Shown: in pieces, positions 1-6,985 of the stretch | Layout of the letters: every line of letters starts with the position of its first letter | Position numbering within the stretch: the first letter of the stretch is position 1 | Assembly (NCBI GenBank): GCA_934486755.1 | Contig: CAKSQT010000026.1 | Coordinates: 1 to 22,611 of the forward strand | Origin: an uncultured Eubacteriales bacterium | GTDB lineage: Bacteria > Bacillota > Clostridia > Oscillospirales > Acutalibacteraceae | DNA: 22,611 nucleotides | Direction: 5' to 3' | Notes under the pieces: generated by a model | What the model saw: only the letters and a program-made list of their open reading frames with translations | Told to the model about the DNA's origin: nothing | The model's database searches: none | Made by a program: the position numbers and the translations under genes

Positions 1-76
<76 letters not shown>

Positions 77-104
77 TGTACCGTCCTCATCAGACGACTT
101 TGTA

Positions 105-133
105 AGTATACCACAACGTTTTACATTTGTCAA
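105..133 (-). promoter_or_regulatory. Promoter of the 5S rRNA gene
   Basis: On the minus strand a perfect -35 box TTGACA (128-133) is followed by a 17-base spacer and a -10 box TATACT (105-110, 5/6). Transcription would start near 98, about 20 bases before the 5S 5' end. The -35 lies only about 19 bases past the stop codon of the GtrA-like gene. No terminator separates the two, so some read-through from that gene is possible. Confidence 0.75.
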
Positions 134-151
134 CACTTTTTTCAAAAAATT

Positions 152-559
152 CTACTTTTTATTATTATTGAACGCATACAGCTTAATTATAACAAACGTA
201 ACAGGACCGCCTGCCATAGCCGCAAGCACCGTTGCCCAGAACTGCGAGAGCTTCAAGGTGTTTATGGTAATAAACGTCACTAAAAAGTATATTATAAAAT
301 TCGGAACATAGGCAAGTAAAAATCTTAAATACTTCCGAAAGCTCGGCTGTGACTTAAAAACCACCTTGCTGTTTAGGAAAAAACCGATGGTCAGCGATAT
401 TATATACCCTACCACCGCCGCGATATTAGGCTGTAAAATATAATGCGCCAGCCACGAAAAGAAAGCGGCGTTAAATGTATTAATTGCGCCCGTAACACAA
501 AATCCCAAAAATTTCGGGCTTAAAAAGGTATGAATTATTTTATTAATAAAATCCTTCAA
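152..559 (-). CDS. GtrA-like membrane protein
   Basis: A 135-residue protein with four hydrophobic segments (about residues 15-33, 43-62, 77-98 and 107-127). The pattern FxxxGxxNT near residues 19-28 and an asparagine-lysine rich tail are typical of the GtrA/DPMS-like family (PF04138). Members are thought to help move undecaprenyl-linked sugars across the membrane for glycosylation of surface polymers, usually beside a glycosyltransferase; none is adjacent here, so the substrate cannot be inferred. The start is TTG: an in-frame TGA lies four codons upstream, no other start codon lies between, and GAGGGA sits seven bases before the TTG. It has its own promoter. Confidence 0.8.
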   Translation of the reverse strand: MKDFINKIIHTFLSPKFLGFCVTGAINTFNAAFFSWLAHYILQPNIAAVVGYIISLTIGFFLNSKVVFKSQPSFRKYLRFLLAYVPNFIIYFLVTFITINTLKLSQFWATVLAAMAGGPVTFVIIKLYAFNNNKK

Positions 560-586
560 ATAATTCCCTCATTTCATAGTATAGCC

Positions 587-615
587 ATTATACCAAAATC
601 AAAGAGAAAAGACAA
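587..615 (-). promoter_or_regulatory. Promoter of the GtrA-like gene
   Basis: Minus strand: -35 TTGTCT (610-615, 4/6), 17-base spacer, perfect -10 TATAAT (587-592) preceded by TGG, an extended -10 element. It lies immediately downstream of the permease terminator, so the GtrA-like gene is a separate transcription unit. Confidence 0.65.
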
Positions 616-619
616 GCTT

Positions 620-651
620 AAAAAAAGTTCGCCCCGTTTGGGACGAACTTT
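620..651 (-). terminator. Rho-independent terminator of the pyrR-uracil permease operon
   Basis: Minus strand: the arm AAAGTTCGTCCC (640-651) pairs with GGGGCGAACTTT (624-635) around a short AAAC loop, followed by a run of seven T. It begins about 15 bases after the permease stop codon. Confidence 0.88.
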
Positions 652-666
652 ATATTTTTGTTTTGC

Positions 667-2025
667 TTATTCAGCCTCGGTTACCTCAGCGTTTTTCTTC
701 TTGCCTGAGAGTATAACGTTTGTGATTATACCGAGGATAAGAGCGCAAGCAATCGAAGTAATTGTAACCTTGCCGAAGGATACCGTAAGACCGCCTATAC
801 CGCAAATCAGAATTACCGCTACAACAAAGAGGTTTCTGTTGTCGTTCAGGTCGACTTCCTGTATCATTTTAAGACCCGATACCGCGATAAATCCGTACAG
901 CGTTACACATACGCCGCCCATTACGCAGTTAGGAATTGTTGAAAGGAACGTTACAAAGGGTCCGAAGAATGAAATTACAATGGACATTATAGCCGTTGCC
1001 AAAATTGTTACGACAGAAGCGTTTCCTGTGATAGCAACGCAACCTACCGATTCGCCGTAGGTGGTGTTCGGGCAGCCGCCGAATACAGCGCCCGCCATAG
1101 AGCCTACACCGTCGCCAAGGAGGGTTCTGTGAAGTCCGGGTTCTTTAAGAAGATCCTTTTCAATTACCGACGAAAGGTTCTTGTGGTCTGCAATATGTTC
1201 AGCGAACACAACGAACGCAACAGGTACGTAAGCCACTGCTATGGTAGCTATGTAATGACCGTTAATCTCATTGATTCCCTTTGCGGCTTCAATAAAGGTG
1301 AAGTCGGGAACCTCAACTATTGACATACTTCTGAATACTTCAAAGTTTATTATTTGGAGTGACTGATTGTCTGTCGCAATTCCGATAACCGTGAATATCG
1401 CGGCAGCAGCATAACCAGCAAGTATACCGATGATAAACGGTATGAGCCTTACCATTTTCTTTCCATAAACAGAACAAATGGTTACAACCAAAAGTGTGAT
1501 AAGTCCGCAAACAAGGCATACCAAGGGGTTTGCCGCGGACGCGCCGTCAGCATTTAAGACCTTGCCCTTTGTTATGTCGCTTACTGCGTTGCCCGCAAGA
1601 GACAGACCGATTATAGAAACCGTAGGTCCGATAACAACGGCAGGCATCAGCTTGTTGACCCAGCCTACACCCGCAAATTTAACGGCGATTGCGATGATAA
1701 CGTACACAAGACCCGCAAAAATCGCACCGAGTATAAGTCCGACATACCCAAGCTGCATTGATACGCCGCCTGCGAAAGCGGCAAGCATTGAACCGATGAA
1801 TGCGAATGACGATCCTAAAAATACAGGACTTCTGAACTTTGTGAAAAGCAAGTATACAATAGTTCCTATACCTGCGCCGAACAGAGCCGCCGACTGTGAC
1901 ATTCCGTTTTGCACTATTGCAGGAACCGCAATGGTTGCGGCGAGAATTGCAAGCAACTGTTGGAAAGCAAAGATAATAACTTTGCCCAAACTGGGTCTGT
2001 CCTTAACATCGTAAATTAGTTTCAT
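667..2025 (-). CDS. uraA: Uracil permease (NCS2/UraA family)
   Basis: This 452-residue, very hydrophobic protein fits the 14-helix NCS2 nucleobase:proton symporters. It should import uracil through the cytoplasmic membrane. Visible family marks are the N-terminal QQLLAILAATIAVP segment (about 22-35), AEH at 275-277 and PNTTYGES at 319-326. By alignment from memory, E276 and E325 correspond to the uracil-binding glutamates E241 and E290 of E. coli UraA. It follows pyrR by about 94 bases and shares its promoter. This is the same pairing as pyrR-pyrP of Bacillus, which supports uracil over xanthine as substrate. The start ATG has GGAGG seven bases upstream. A C-terminal cytosolic tail is lysine and glutamate rich. 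Confidence 0.92.
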   Translation of the reverse strand: MKLIYDVKDRPSLGKVIIFAFQQLLAILAATIAVPAIVQNGMSQSAALFGAGIGTIVYLLFTKFRSPVFLGSSFAFIGSMLAAFAGGVSMQLGYVGLILGAIFAGLVYVIIAIAVKFAGVGWVNKLMPAVVIGPTVSIIGLSLAGNAVSDITKGKVLNADGASAANPLVCLVCGLITLLVVTICSVYGKKMVRLIPFIIGILAGYAAAAIFTVIGIATDNQSLQIINFEVFRSMSIVEVPDFTFIEAAKGINEINGHYIATIAVAYVPVAFVVFAEHIADHKNLSSVIEKDLLKEPGLHRTLLGDGVGSMAGAVFGGCPNTTYGESVGCVAITGNASVVTILATAIMSIVISFFGPFVTFLSTIPNCVMGGVCVTLYGFIAVSGLKMIQEVDLNDNRNLFVVAVILICGIGGLTVSFGKVTITSIACALILGIITNVILSGKKKNAEVTEAE

Positions 2026-2071
2026 TTAATTTCCTCCATATTCTGCACACACAGATGCAAATTAATATATT

Positions 2072-2101
2072 AAAACGGAATTTTTCCGATTTAACCGTTT
2101 T
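2072..2101 (-). other. Intercistronic hairpin between pyrR and the permease gene
   Basis: Minus strand: CGGAA-AAA-TTCCG (2076-2088) is followed by TTTT. An outer AAAACGG (2095-2101) could instead pair with CCGTTTT (2072-2078), so two folds compete. It may be a weak terminator, an RNA-processing site or a second attenuator. No CAGAGA-loop PyrR site was seen here, so direct PyrR control at this point is not supported. Confidence 0.35.
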
Positions 2102-2119
2102 TAACTTCCCGCGCGGTTT

Positions 2120-2656
2120 TTATTCGTAAAGCTCAACGCTTATCCCGTCGTCATACGGCGGCAGTTTTACCGATATTCTCTCGCTCTTGGCGGTGGGAAC
2201 GTTCTTTCCTACATAGTCGCCCCTTATCGGGAGTTCCCTGTGTCCCCTGTCAACCAGCACCGCAAGCTGTATTGCCGCGGGTCTGCCCTTGCTGAACACA
2301 GCGTCTATCGCCGCGCGCGCCGTGCGCCCCGTATACAAAACGTCGTCAACTATTATAACCGTGCGTCCCGTCACCTCAAAGGGCAGCTGAGCGCTGCGGA
2401 GTATCGGGTCGGCTGAAACGTGAGCCAAATCGTCACGGTAAAAGGTAATGTCAAGATTTCCGCAGGGAACGAGCTTTTTTTCAATATCGGCGATATTCGC
2501 GGCTATCATACCCGCAAGCGGGACTCCCCTGCGCTTCACGCCGACGATACAAATATTGTCGCACCCGCCGTTTTTTTCCAATATTTCGTGCGAAATGCGC
2601 TTGATTGCACGTTTTACGGCGCTTTCGTCCATAAGCGTTGCTTTATAGTTCTCCAT
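2120..2656 (-). CDS. pyrR: PyrR: pyr operon attenuator protein / uracil phosphoribosyltransferase
   Basis: A 178-residue protein of usual length for PyrR, with a phosphoribosyltransferase fold. The PRPP loop VDDVLYTGRT lies at residues 103-112, the VGVKRRGVPLA strand-loop at 38-48 and the basic LVDRGHRELPIRGDYVGKNVPT block at 134-155. PyrR binds a hairpin in pyr mRNA when UMP is high and promotes termination; it also converts uracil and PRPP to UMP. The gene is preceded by its own attenuator and followed by the uracil permease, the classic arrangement. I chose ATG 2656 because GGAGG is seven bases upstream and the protein then begins like known PyrR. The longer open frame would run back into the terminator hairpin. 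Confidence 0.95.
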   Translation of the reverse strand: MENYKATLMDESAVKRAIKRISHEILEKNGGCDNICIVGVKRRGVPLAGMIAANIADIEKKLVPCGNLDITFYRDDLAHVSADPILRSAQLPFEVTGRTVIIVDDVLYTGRTARAAIDAVFSKGRPAAIQLAVLVDRGHRELPIRGDYVGKNVPTAKSERISVKLPPYDDGISVELYE

Positions 2657-2672
2657 TTCGTCCTCCAAACGC

Positions 2673-2701
2673 AAAAAAAGCGTCCTGCCGCGGCAAGACG
2701 C
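2673..2701 (-). terminator. Attenuator terminator in the pyrR leader
   Basis: Minus strand: GCGTCTTGCC and GGCAGGACGC form a ten-pair stem (one G-U) with a tiny loop (2680-2701), then seven T (2673-2679). It lies between the pyrR promoter and the pyrR ribosome binding site, so it is an attenuator and not the end of another gene. Confidence 0.88.
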
Positions 2702-2721
2702 ATAAATAAACACAGTTCTTT

Positions 2722-2741
2722 GCGCAGAAAAGCACCTGCGC
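2722..2741 (-). other. Middle hairpin of the pyrR leader
   Basis: Minus strand: GCGCAG pairs perfectly with CTGCGC around an eight-base loop. It sits between the PyrR-binding hairpin and the terminator. In the antiterminated form it would be the structured loop that brings the two long-range arms together. Confidence 0.6.
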
Positions 2742-2755
2742 TATGTTATCTTAAT

Positions 2756-2777
2756 TCTTGCCGGCATCTCTGTACCG
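2756..2777 (-). promoter_or_regulatory. PyrR-binding hairpin and antiterminator arm
   Basis: Minus strand: CGGTA and TGCCG (2762-2777) form a five-pair stem closed by the hexaloop CAGAGA, the same loop as in Bacillus PyrR-binding sites (AGUC-CAGAGA-GGCU). The right side continues as CGGCAAGA (2756-2763), which is exactly complementary to TCTTGCCG (2691-2698) in the terminator 5' arm. So either PyrR-UMP holds this hairpin and the terminator forms, or the arm pairs with the terminator and transcription continues. This follows the established pyr attenuation model; the pairing is seen directly. Confidence 0.85.
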
Positions 2778-2801
2778 TCTTAAAGCATTAACTTTTCCAT
2801 T

Positions 2802-2830
2802 ATGATAACACATAAAAATCAATTTGTAAA
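2802..2830 (-). promoter_or_regulatory. Promoter of the pyrR-uracil permease operon
   Basis: Minus strand: -35 TTTACA (2825-2830, 5/6), 17-base spacer, -10 TATCAT (2802-2807, 5/6). Transcription should start near 2795, giving a leader of about 139 nt that contains all attenuator parts. Confidence 0.75.
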
Positions 2831-2875
2831 TAGTTTTTTAACATTTTTTTGAAAATTTTTTAATCCGATAAGAGT

Positions 2876-2919
2876 TTGTCCCGAAAACTGTTCTATATGG
2901 GACAACCGTTTCATAGAAT
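2876..2919 (+). promoter_or_regulatory. Candidate sigma-E promoter with SpoIIID-like sites before spoIIIA
   Basis: CATAGAAT (2912-2919) matches the sigma-E -10 consensus CATACAMT at seven of eight bases; the -35 (ATAT at 2895-2898) is weak and about one base too close. A perfect inverted repeat TTGTCCC (2876-2882) / GGGACAA (2899-2905) surrounds that -35. Each arm holds GGACAA, the core of the Bacillus SpoIIID site. Sigma-E and SpoIIID are the mother-cell regulators expected for spoIIIA, but the assignment here is by motif only. Confidence 0.4.
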
Positions 2920-2943
2920 TTAGCATAGCGGAGGTGAGCGTGT

Positions 2944-3849
2944 ATGAATAACAGCGAAAGGTTTGACAGCGCGCTGTACGGGGTTCCGAACCGCATATCG
3001 GAAATTTTAATGAGCCTGCCAAAGGCGGTGAAAGAAAATGCTCAGGAAATACGCCTTAGGGCAAATCTTCCCGTGGCGCTCACCGTTCGGGGCGACACAG
3101 CGTTTGTAAATTCAAGCGGAAACGTTTCTTTCTGTCCGTCAAACGAACTTGTAACCGCAAATTCCCAAGAGCTTAACGAATGTTTCCGCCTTATCTGCCG
3201 CAATTCCGCCTACGCCCACACCGACGAGCTGAGCGAAGGCTACATAAATATGTCGCACGGACATAGGGCGGGCGTTTGCGGAACACTCGGGAAAAACGGA
3301 ATTATGAAAAACATATCCTCGGTAAATATACGCATCGCGCGCGAAATTCGTGGAGCCGCGAACGATATAATCGGGCGGTACGAGCGCGGAGGCCTTTTGA
3401 TAGCGGGACCGCCCGGAAGCGGAAAGACCACCGTACTGCGCGACCTTGTAAGACAGCTTTCAAACGGAATTTCGGGAAAATCATACCGAATTGCCGTGAT
3501 AGACAGCCGCGGCGAAATTTCGGGCGGCGGCGAGACCGACCTCGGGCGCAATACCGACGTGCTTGTAACCAAAAATAAAGCGCAGGGCATTGAAATAGCA
3601 GTAAGAACCCTCTACCCCGAAATCGTCGCATTTGATGAAATAGGTTCCGCCGACGAGCTTGCAAAGGTAAGCGAGAGCTTTCTCGCGGGCGTAAGCATTA
3701 TAACGACCGCCCATATCGGTTCCGCTTCTGAGCTTAACCGCCGCAGGGTTACCCGCGAACTGCTTAGCTCGGGCGCAATCGGCAGCATAGCTCTGCTTCC
3801 TGAAATGATAGGCGGAAAGATAGGCTTTCTGCCCGCAAAGGCAGTGTGA
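2944..3849 (+). CDS. spoIIIAA: Stage III sporulation protein AA, ATPase
   Basis: A 301-residue protein, close to the Bacillus length of about 307. It has a Walker A motif GPPGSGKT at residues 155-162 and a Walker B strand ending FDE at 230-232, preceded by an N-terminal domain with the typical EIRLRAN stretch at 35-41. SpoIIIAA is the cytosolic secretion-type ATPase of the SpoIIIA-SpoIIQ channel, working in the mother cell after engulfment to keep late forespore gene expression going. ATG 2944 has GGAGGTGA (2930-2937) six bases upstream. First gene of an eight-gene operon; its TGA overlaps the next start. Confidence 0.96.
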   Translation: MNNSERFDSALYGVPNRISEILMSLPKAVKENAQEIRLRANLPVALTVRGDTAFVNSSGNVSFCPSNELVTANSQELNECFRLICRNSAYAHTDELSEGYINMSHGHRAGVCGTLGKNGIMKNISSVNIRIAREIRGAANDIIGRYERGGLLIAGPPGSGKTTVLRDLVRQLSNGISGKSYRIAVIDSRGEISGGGETDLGRNTDVLVTKNKAQGIEIAVRTLYPEIVAFDEIGSADELAKVSESFLAGVSIITTAHIGSASELNRRRVTRELLSSGAIGSIALLPEMIGGKIGFLPAKAV

Positions 3850-4307
3850 CAAAAATGCAGATCTTTATTAAAATTACGGGACTTGCTTTGGTGCTTTCAG
3901 TATCCACCGCCATAGGCTTTTTGCACGCCGCGGCTCTTAAAACCCGAGAAAAACGGCTTTTCGGTCTTTACCTTTGTATGTGCGATTTAAAGGAACGCAT
4001 ACGGCTTGAAAACGACGAATTAAGAGACGTTTTAAAAAAGAGCTTTAACGGACAGGTATCCGAAACCGACGGCGGCTTTAAAATATCGTCGAACGGCATA
4101 CTGTCGGAGGACGAAAAGCTGATAAACGAATATCTTTCGTCGGCGGGAATGTCTGACCCTGACGCAGAATACGAACGGGCGCAGCTTTACGCCTCGCTTG
4201 TCAAAAAACAGCACTCCGCCGCGGCGGCAAACTCCGCACAGCTTTGCAAGCTGTATAAAACAATCGGCTTTATGGCGGGAATATTTATTTGTATCTTTCT
4301 TATATAG
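3846..4307 (+). CDS. spoIIIAB: Stage III sporulation protein AB
   Basis: A 153-residue protein with a hydrophobic helix at about 7-28, a charged middle section, and a second hydrophobic helix at 139-152, the usual SpoIIIAB plan. The family resembles type II secretion protein F, thought to sit in the mother-cell membrane and dock the SpoIIIAA ATPase. It starts at GTG in a GTGA overlap with spoIIIAA, with AAAGG four bases upstream, implying coupled translation. ATG at 3855 (codon 4) is an alternative start. Confidence 0.93.
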   Translation: MTKMQIFIKITGLALVLSVSTAIGFLHAAALKTREKRLFGLYLCMCDLKERIRLENDELRDVLKKSFNGQVSETDGGFKISSNGILSEDEKLINEYLSSAGMSDPDAEYERAQLYASLVKKQHSAAAANSAQLCKLYKTIGFMAGIFICIFLI

Positions 4308-4316
4308 GTGAAATTT

Positions 4317-4511
4317 ATGGACGTTGATTTTATTTTTAAAATAGCCGCAATAGGCATAATCGTTACCGTTTTAAATCAGCTTTTGGTGCGCTCGGGACGT
4401 GAGGAGCAGGCAATGCTTACCACCCTTGCGGGACTTGTGGTTGTTCTGCTTATGATAGTAAACGCTATCGCCGACCTGTTTTCGTCGGTCAAAAGCCTTT
4501 TCGGGTTGTAG
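4317..4511 (+). CDS. spoIIIAC: Stage III sporulation protein AC
   Basis: A 64-residue protein with two hydrophobic helices (about 6-24 and 31-54), the standard size of SpoIIIAC, a small membrane part of the SpoIIIA complex. It begins MDVDFIFKIAAIG. I prefer ATG 4317 because AGGTGA (4306-4311) is well placed for it. A GTG at 4308, directly after the spoIIIAB stop, would add three residues but has no ribosome binding site. Identity rests on sequence pattern and its fixed place between AB and AD. Confidence 0.93.
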   Translation: MDVDFIFKIAAIGIIVTVLNQLLVRSGREEQAMLTTLAGLVVVLLMIVNAIADLFSSVKSLFGL

Positions 4512-4514
4512 AAA

Positions 4515-4898
4515 ATGGAACTGTTAAAAATTTTGGCTGTCTGTTTTATCGCCGCTATCTTCGCCGTAATACTTAAACAGTATAAGGGCGAATATTCGCT
4601 GATAATCACGGTAGCCGCCTCAATTACCGTTATAACGATGATAATAGGCGCGGTAGCGGGACCCGTTGCACAGCTGCGCGATAAATTAAACGAATGCGGA
4701 ATAAGGTACGAATACTTTGCCGTTGCACTTAAAGCGCTCGGAATTGGCTATGTGACGGGATTTATAGCCGACGCCTGCCGCGACAGCGGTCAAGCCTCGC
4801 TCGCTTTAAAAGCGGAGCTTGCAGGCAAATGCGCCGTGTTTATCCTCTGTCTGCCGCTTATAACCTCGGTGCTTGATACCGCGCTTAAATTTATCTGA
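4515..4898 (+). CDS. spoIIIAD: Stage III sporulation protein AD
   Basis: A 127-residue membrane protein (Bacillus about 133) with hydrophobic helices near 3-19, 28-50, 69-86 and 107-126. The motif KQYKGEYSLIITVAAS at 21-36 is typical of the family. It is a membrane component of the SpoIIIA assembly in the engulfing membrane. The ATG is three bases after the spoIIIAC stop with no clear Shine-Dalgarno, so translation is probably coupled. Confidence 0.94.
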   Translation: MELLKILAVCFIAAIFAVILKQYKGEYSLIITVAASITVITMIIGAVAGPVAQLRDKLNECGIRYEYFAVALKALGIGYVTGFIADACRDSGQASLALKAELAGKCAVFILCLPLITSVLDTALKFI

Positions 4899-4900
4899 AT

Positions 4901-6010
4901 ATGAAAAAAATTGTACTTATATTAATTCTTATATTTGCCTTTTCCGTACCCGTTTGCGCAGAAGGCACCGATCTCTACGCCGAACAGTACGGGATAAGCG
5001 GAGCCGACGGACTTGACAGCGCGCTCCCCGACTCGGCAAAGGACTTTTTTTCGGAAAACAGAATAGAGCCCTCTGACCCGAGCTGGGTAAACTCTTTAAG
5101 CGGTGAAAATGTGTTCCGCCATATATGGGGTTTTCTCACCTCGGGAGCAAAAACGCCGCTTAAAACCTGCGCCGCGGTAATCGGTATCATACTGATAACG
5201 GCGGCTCTTACCGCTATGAACGAAAAGGACGGAATTATGCCGACAGCGGTTTACGCCTCGGTGCTTGCGGTAGCGTCGGTCATAGCCGTGCCTGTGTTTT
5301 CCTCCGTAAACACAGCGGTAAACGCAATGAAAGGCAGCGCCGCGTTTATGCTGTCTTTTATTCCCGTTTTCGCGTCGGTGGTGGCGGCGTCGGGCAAGGC
5401 GGTCACCGCCGCTTCTATGAGTACGTTGCTGTTAGGCTCCGCTCAGGCGGTATCCTATATATCAAACTTTGTCGTCATTCCGCTTATGGGCGGTTATCTC
5501 GCCGTGAGCATAAGCTCGTCGGTCTCGCCGCTCGTTTCGCGTTCGGGCATTGCGGAGGGTATTAAAAAACTTGCCTTTTGGATACTCTCGCTTATAACCA
5601 CTCTATTCCTCGGCGTTTTGAGTATACAGACCGCCGTTAATTCGGCGGCGGACACGCTATCTATGCGAACGGCGAAATTCATTCTCGGAACCTCGGTTCC
5701 GATAGCCGGAACCGCCCTTTCCGAGGCGGTATCCACCGTAACAGCCTCGCTCTCGCTGTTAAAATCCTCCGTTGGAATTTACGGGGTTGTGGCGGCGTCG
5801 GCTATATTTCTTCCGATAGCGGCGGAGCTTGTTTTGTGGCGGCTTATGCTTATGCTTACTTCCTCCGTTTCGCAGATATTCTCCCTTGTGCGAATATCCG
5901 CCGTGCTGAAAGCGGTTGACGCTATGCTTTCCCTGCTTATAGGCACCGTCTTGCTGACCGCCGCGATGTTTATAATCTCGCTTGCGGTCGTTGTGGGGGT
6001 TCGGGTATGA
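4901..6010 (+). CDS. spoIIIAE: Stage III sporulation protein AE
   Basis: A 369-residue membrane protein, somewhat shorter than Bacillus SpoIIIAE (about 399). It opens with a signal peptide (KK, hydrophobic 4-17, likely cleavage after VCA at about 20). An extracytoplasmic stretch of about 60 residues follows, then six or more hydrophobic helices from about residue 85 to the end, rich in Ala and Ser. SpoIIIAE is the largest integral membrane part of the channel complex. The ATG lies two bases past the spoIIIAD TGA; the end overlaps spoIIIAF by four bases (ATGA). Confidence 0.95.
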   Translation: MKKIVLILILIFAFSVPVCAEGTDLYAEQYGISGADGLDSALPDSAKDFFSENRIEPSDPSWVNSLSGENVFRHIWGFLTSGAKTPLKTCAAVIGIILITAALTAMNEKDGIMPTAVYASVLAVASVIAVPVFSSVNTAVNAMKGSAAFMLSFIPVFASVVAASGKAVTAASMSTLLLGSAQAVSYISNFVVIPLMGGYLAVSISSSVSPLVSRSGIAEGIKKLAFWILSLITTLFLGVLSIQTAVNSAADTLSMRTAKFILGTSVPIAGTALSEAVSTVTASLSLLKSSVGIYGVVAASAIFLPIAAELVLWRLMLMLTSSVSQIFSLVRISAVLKAVDAMLSLLIGTVLLTAAMFIISLAVVVGVRV

Positions 6011-6438
6011 ACGGTCTTTCATTATTTATAACCTCGTTTTGCGGAGCCTGCGTGCTTATAGGCGCGCTTTATATCCTCTGCCCCGACTCCGCAATGTCAA
6101 AATCTATAAAATACGCCCTAAGCCTTGTTTTTATAATAAGCGTGATTACCGCGGCGGCAGCCGTCGGCAGAATAGATATTTCGTTTGATACAAACGCCGT
6201 TTCGGCGCCGTCGGCAGACGAGCTTGCGGCGGCGTCCGCACGCTACGCATATTCATACGCCCTTGAAAAGGAAAAAATAAATTTTTCCGAAATTACTGTT
6301 TGTACGGATAAAAGCGAAGACGGCAGCATAATAATTAGTAAAGTAATAATTTATTCGGACGCAAACAAAGAGGACATCTTCCGCGCGCTCGGCGAAGCCG
6401 CGGAAAACTATGAGATAGAGGTACGTACAAATGAATGA
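6007..6438 (+). CDS. spoIIIAF: Stage III sporulation protein AF
   Basis: A 143-residue protein with two N-terminal helices (about 5-25 and 35-55) and a soluble C-terminal domain facing the intermembrane space, as in SpoIIIAF. It is clearly shorter than the Bacillus protein (about 206), mainly in the linker and C-terminal part. In the family this domain has a ring-building-motif-like fold. ATGA overlap with spoIIIAE and an eight-base overlap with spoIIIAG imply coupled translation. Confidence 0.92.
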   Translation: MNGLSLFITSFCGACVLIGALYILCPDSAMSKSIKYALSLVFIISVITAAAAVGRIDISFDTNAVSAPSADELAAASARYAYSYALEKEKINFSEITVCTDKSEDGSIIISKVIIYSDANKEDIFRALGEAAENYEIEVRTNE

Positions 6439-6985
6439 AAAAATAAAGAAATATTTTGAGCTTGCAAAAAGCCCGAAACTGCTGATGATTTTAGGCATGG
6501 CGGGCATACTGCTTATCTTCCTTTCGTCGTTTATCGGCAAGGAAAAAAGCAGCTCGGCGCCTGTATCCGCCGATACGCTGTCATCCGAGGAATACCGTGT
6601 AAAATTAGAGGAAAACGTAAAACAGATGGTGAAAAGCATAACGGGAAGCGACAACGTTACGGTGGTGATAACACTTGAAAGCGGCGTAAAATATTCATAC
6701 GCCGACGTAAACGAGGGAACCGCCGCAAGCAAAACAGAGCAAAACGGCGAAAGCACAAGCAGTGAAACGAAACAAACATACATAACCGTAAAAACCGCCG
6801 ACGGCGGCGAGCAGGCGCTTATAGTAACCGAGGTTATGCCAGAAGTGCGCGGGGTTGCGATAGTCTGCGAGGGAGGCGATGACGAAAGCACTGCCGAAAA
6901 AATAACAGGCGCGGTCACAGCTGCCTTAAATATCACATCAAAAAGAGTATACATAGCAGGAGGAAACAGTTATGAAAAAAGGTAA
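6431..6985 (+). CDS. spoIIIAG: Stage III sporulation protein AG
   Basis: A 184-residue protein with one transmembrane helix at about 17-36. A polar, serine-rich extracytoplasmic domain follows, holding the EEYRVKLEENVKQMVKSITG segment (about 54-73) typical of SpoIIIAG. The family forms a 30-fold ring in the space between mother cell and forespore and so is the channel wall. It is shorter than Bacillus SpoIIIAG (about 229). It overlaps spoIIIAH by 14 bases. Confidence 0.95.
   Translation: MNEKIKKYFELAKSPKLLMILGMAGILLIFLSSFIGKEKSSSAPVSADTLSSEEYRVKLEENVKQMVKSITGSDNVTVVITLESGVKYSYADVNEGTAASKTEQNGESTSSETKQTYITVKTADGGEQALIVTEVMPEVRGVAIVCEGGDDESTAEKITGAVTAALNITSKRVYIAGGNSYEKR

Noticed and set aside
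530..1060. Plus-strand open frame across the uracil permease gene
   Set aside because: It reads the antisense of a clear transporter and has no family pattern or ribosome binding site.
3240..3852. Several open frames opposite and in other frames of spoIIIAA
   Set aside because: They are arginine- or proline-rich shadows of a strong ATPase gene with Walker motifs.
6253..6954. 233-codon minus-strand frame across spoIIIAF and spoIIIAG
   Set aside because: Serine- and threonine-rich antisense shadow with no start signal; the plus strand has a complete, overlapping spoIIIA series.
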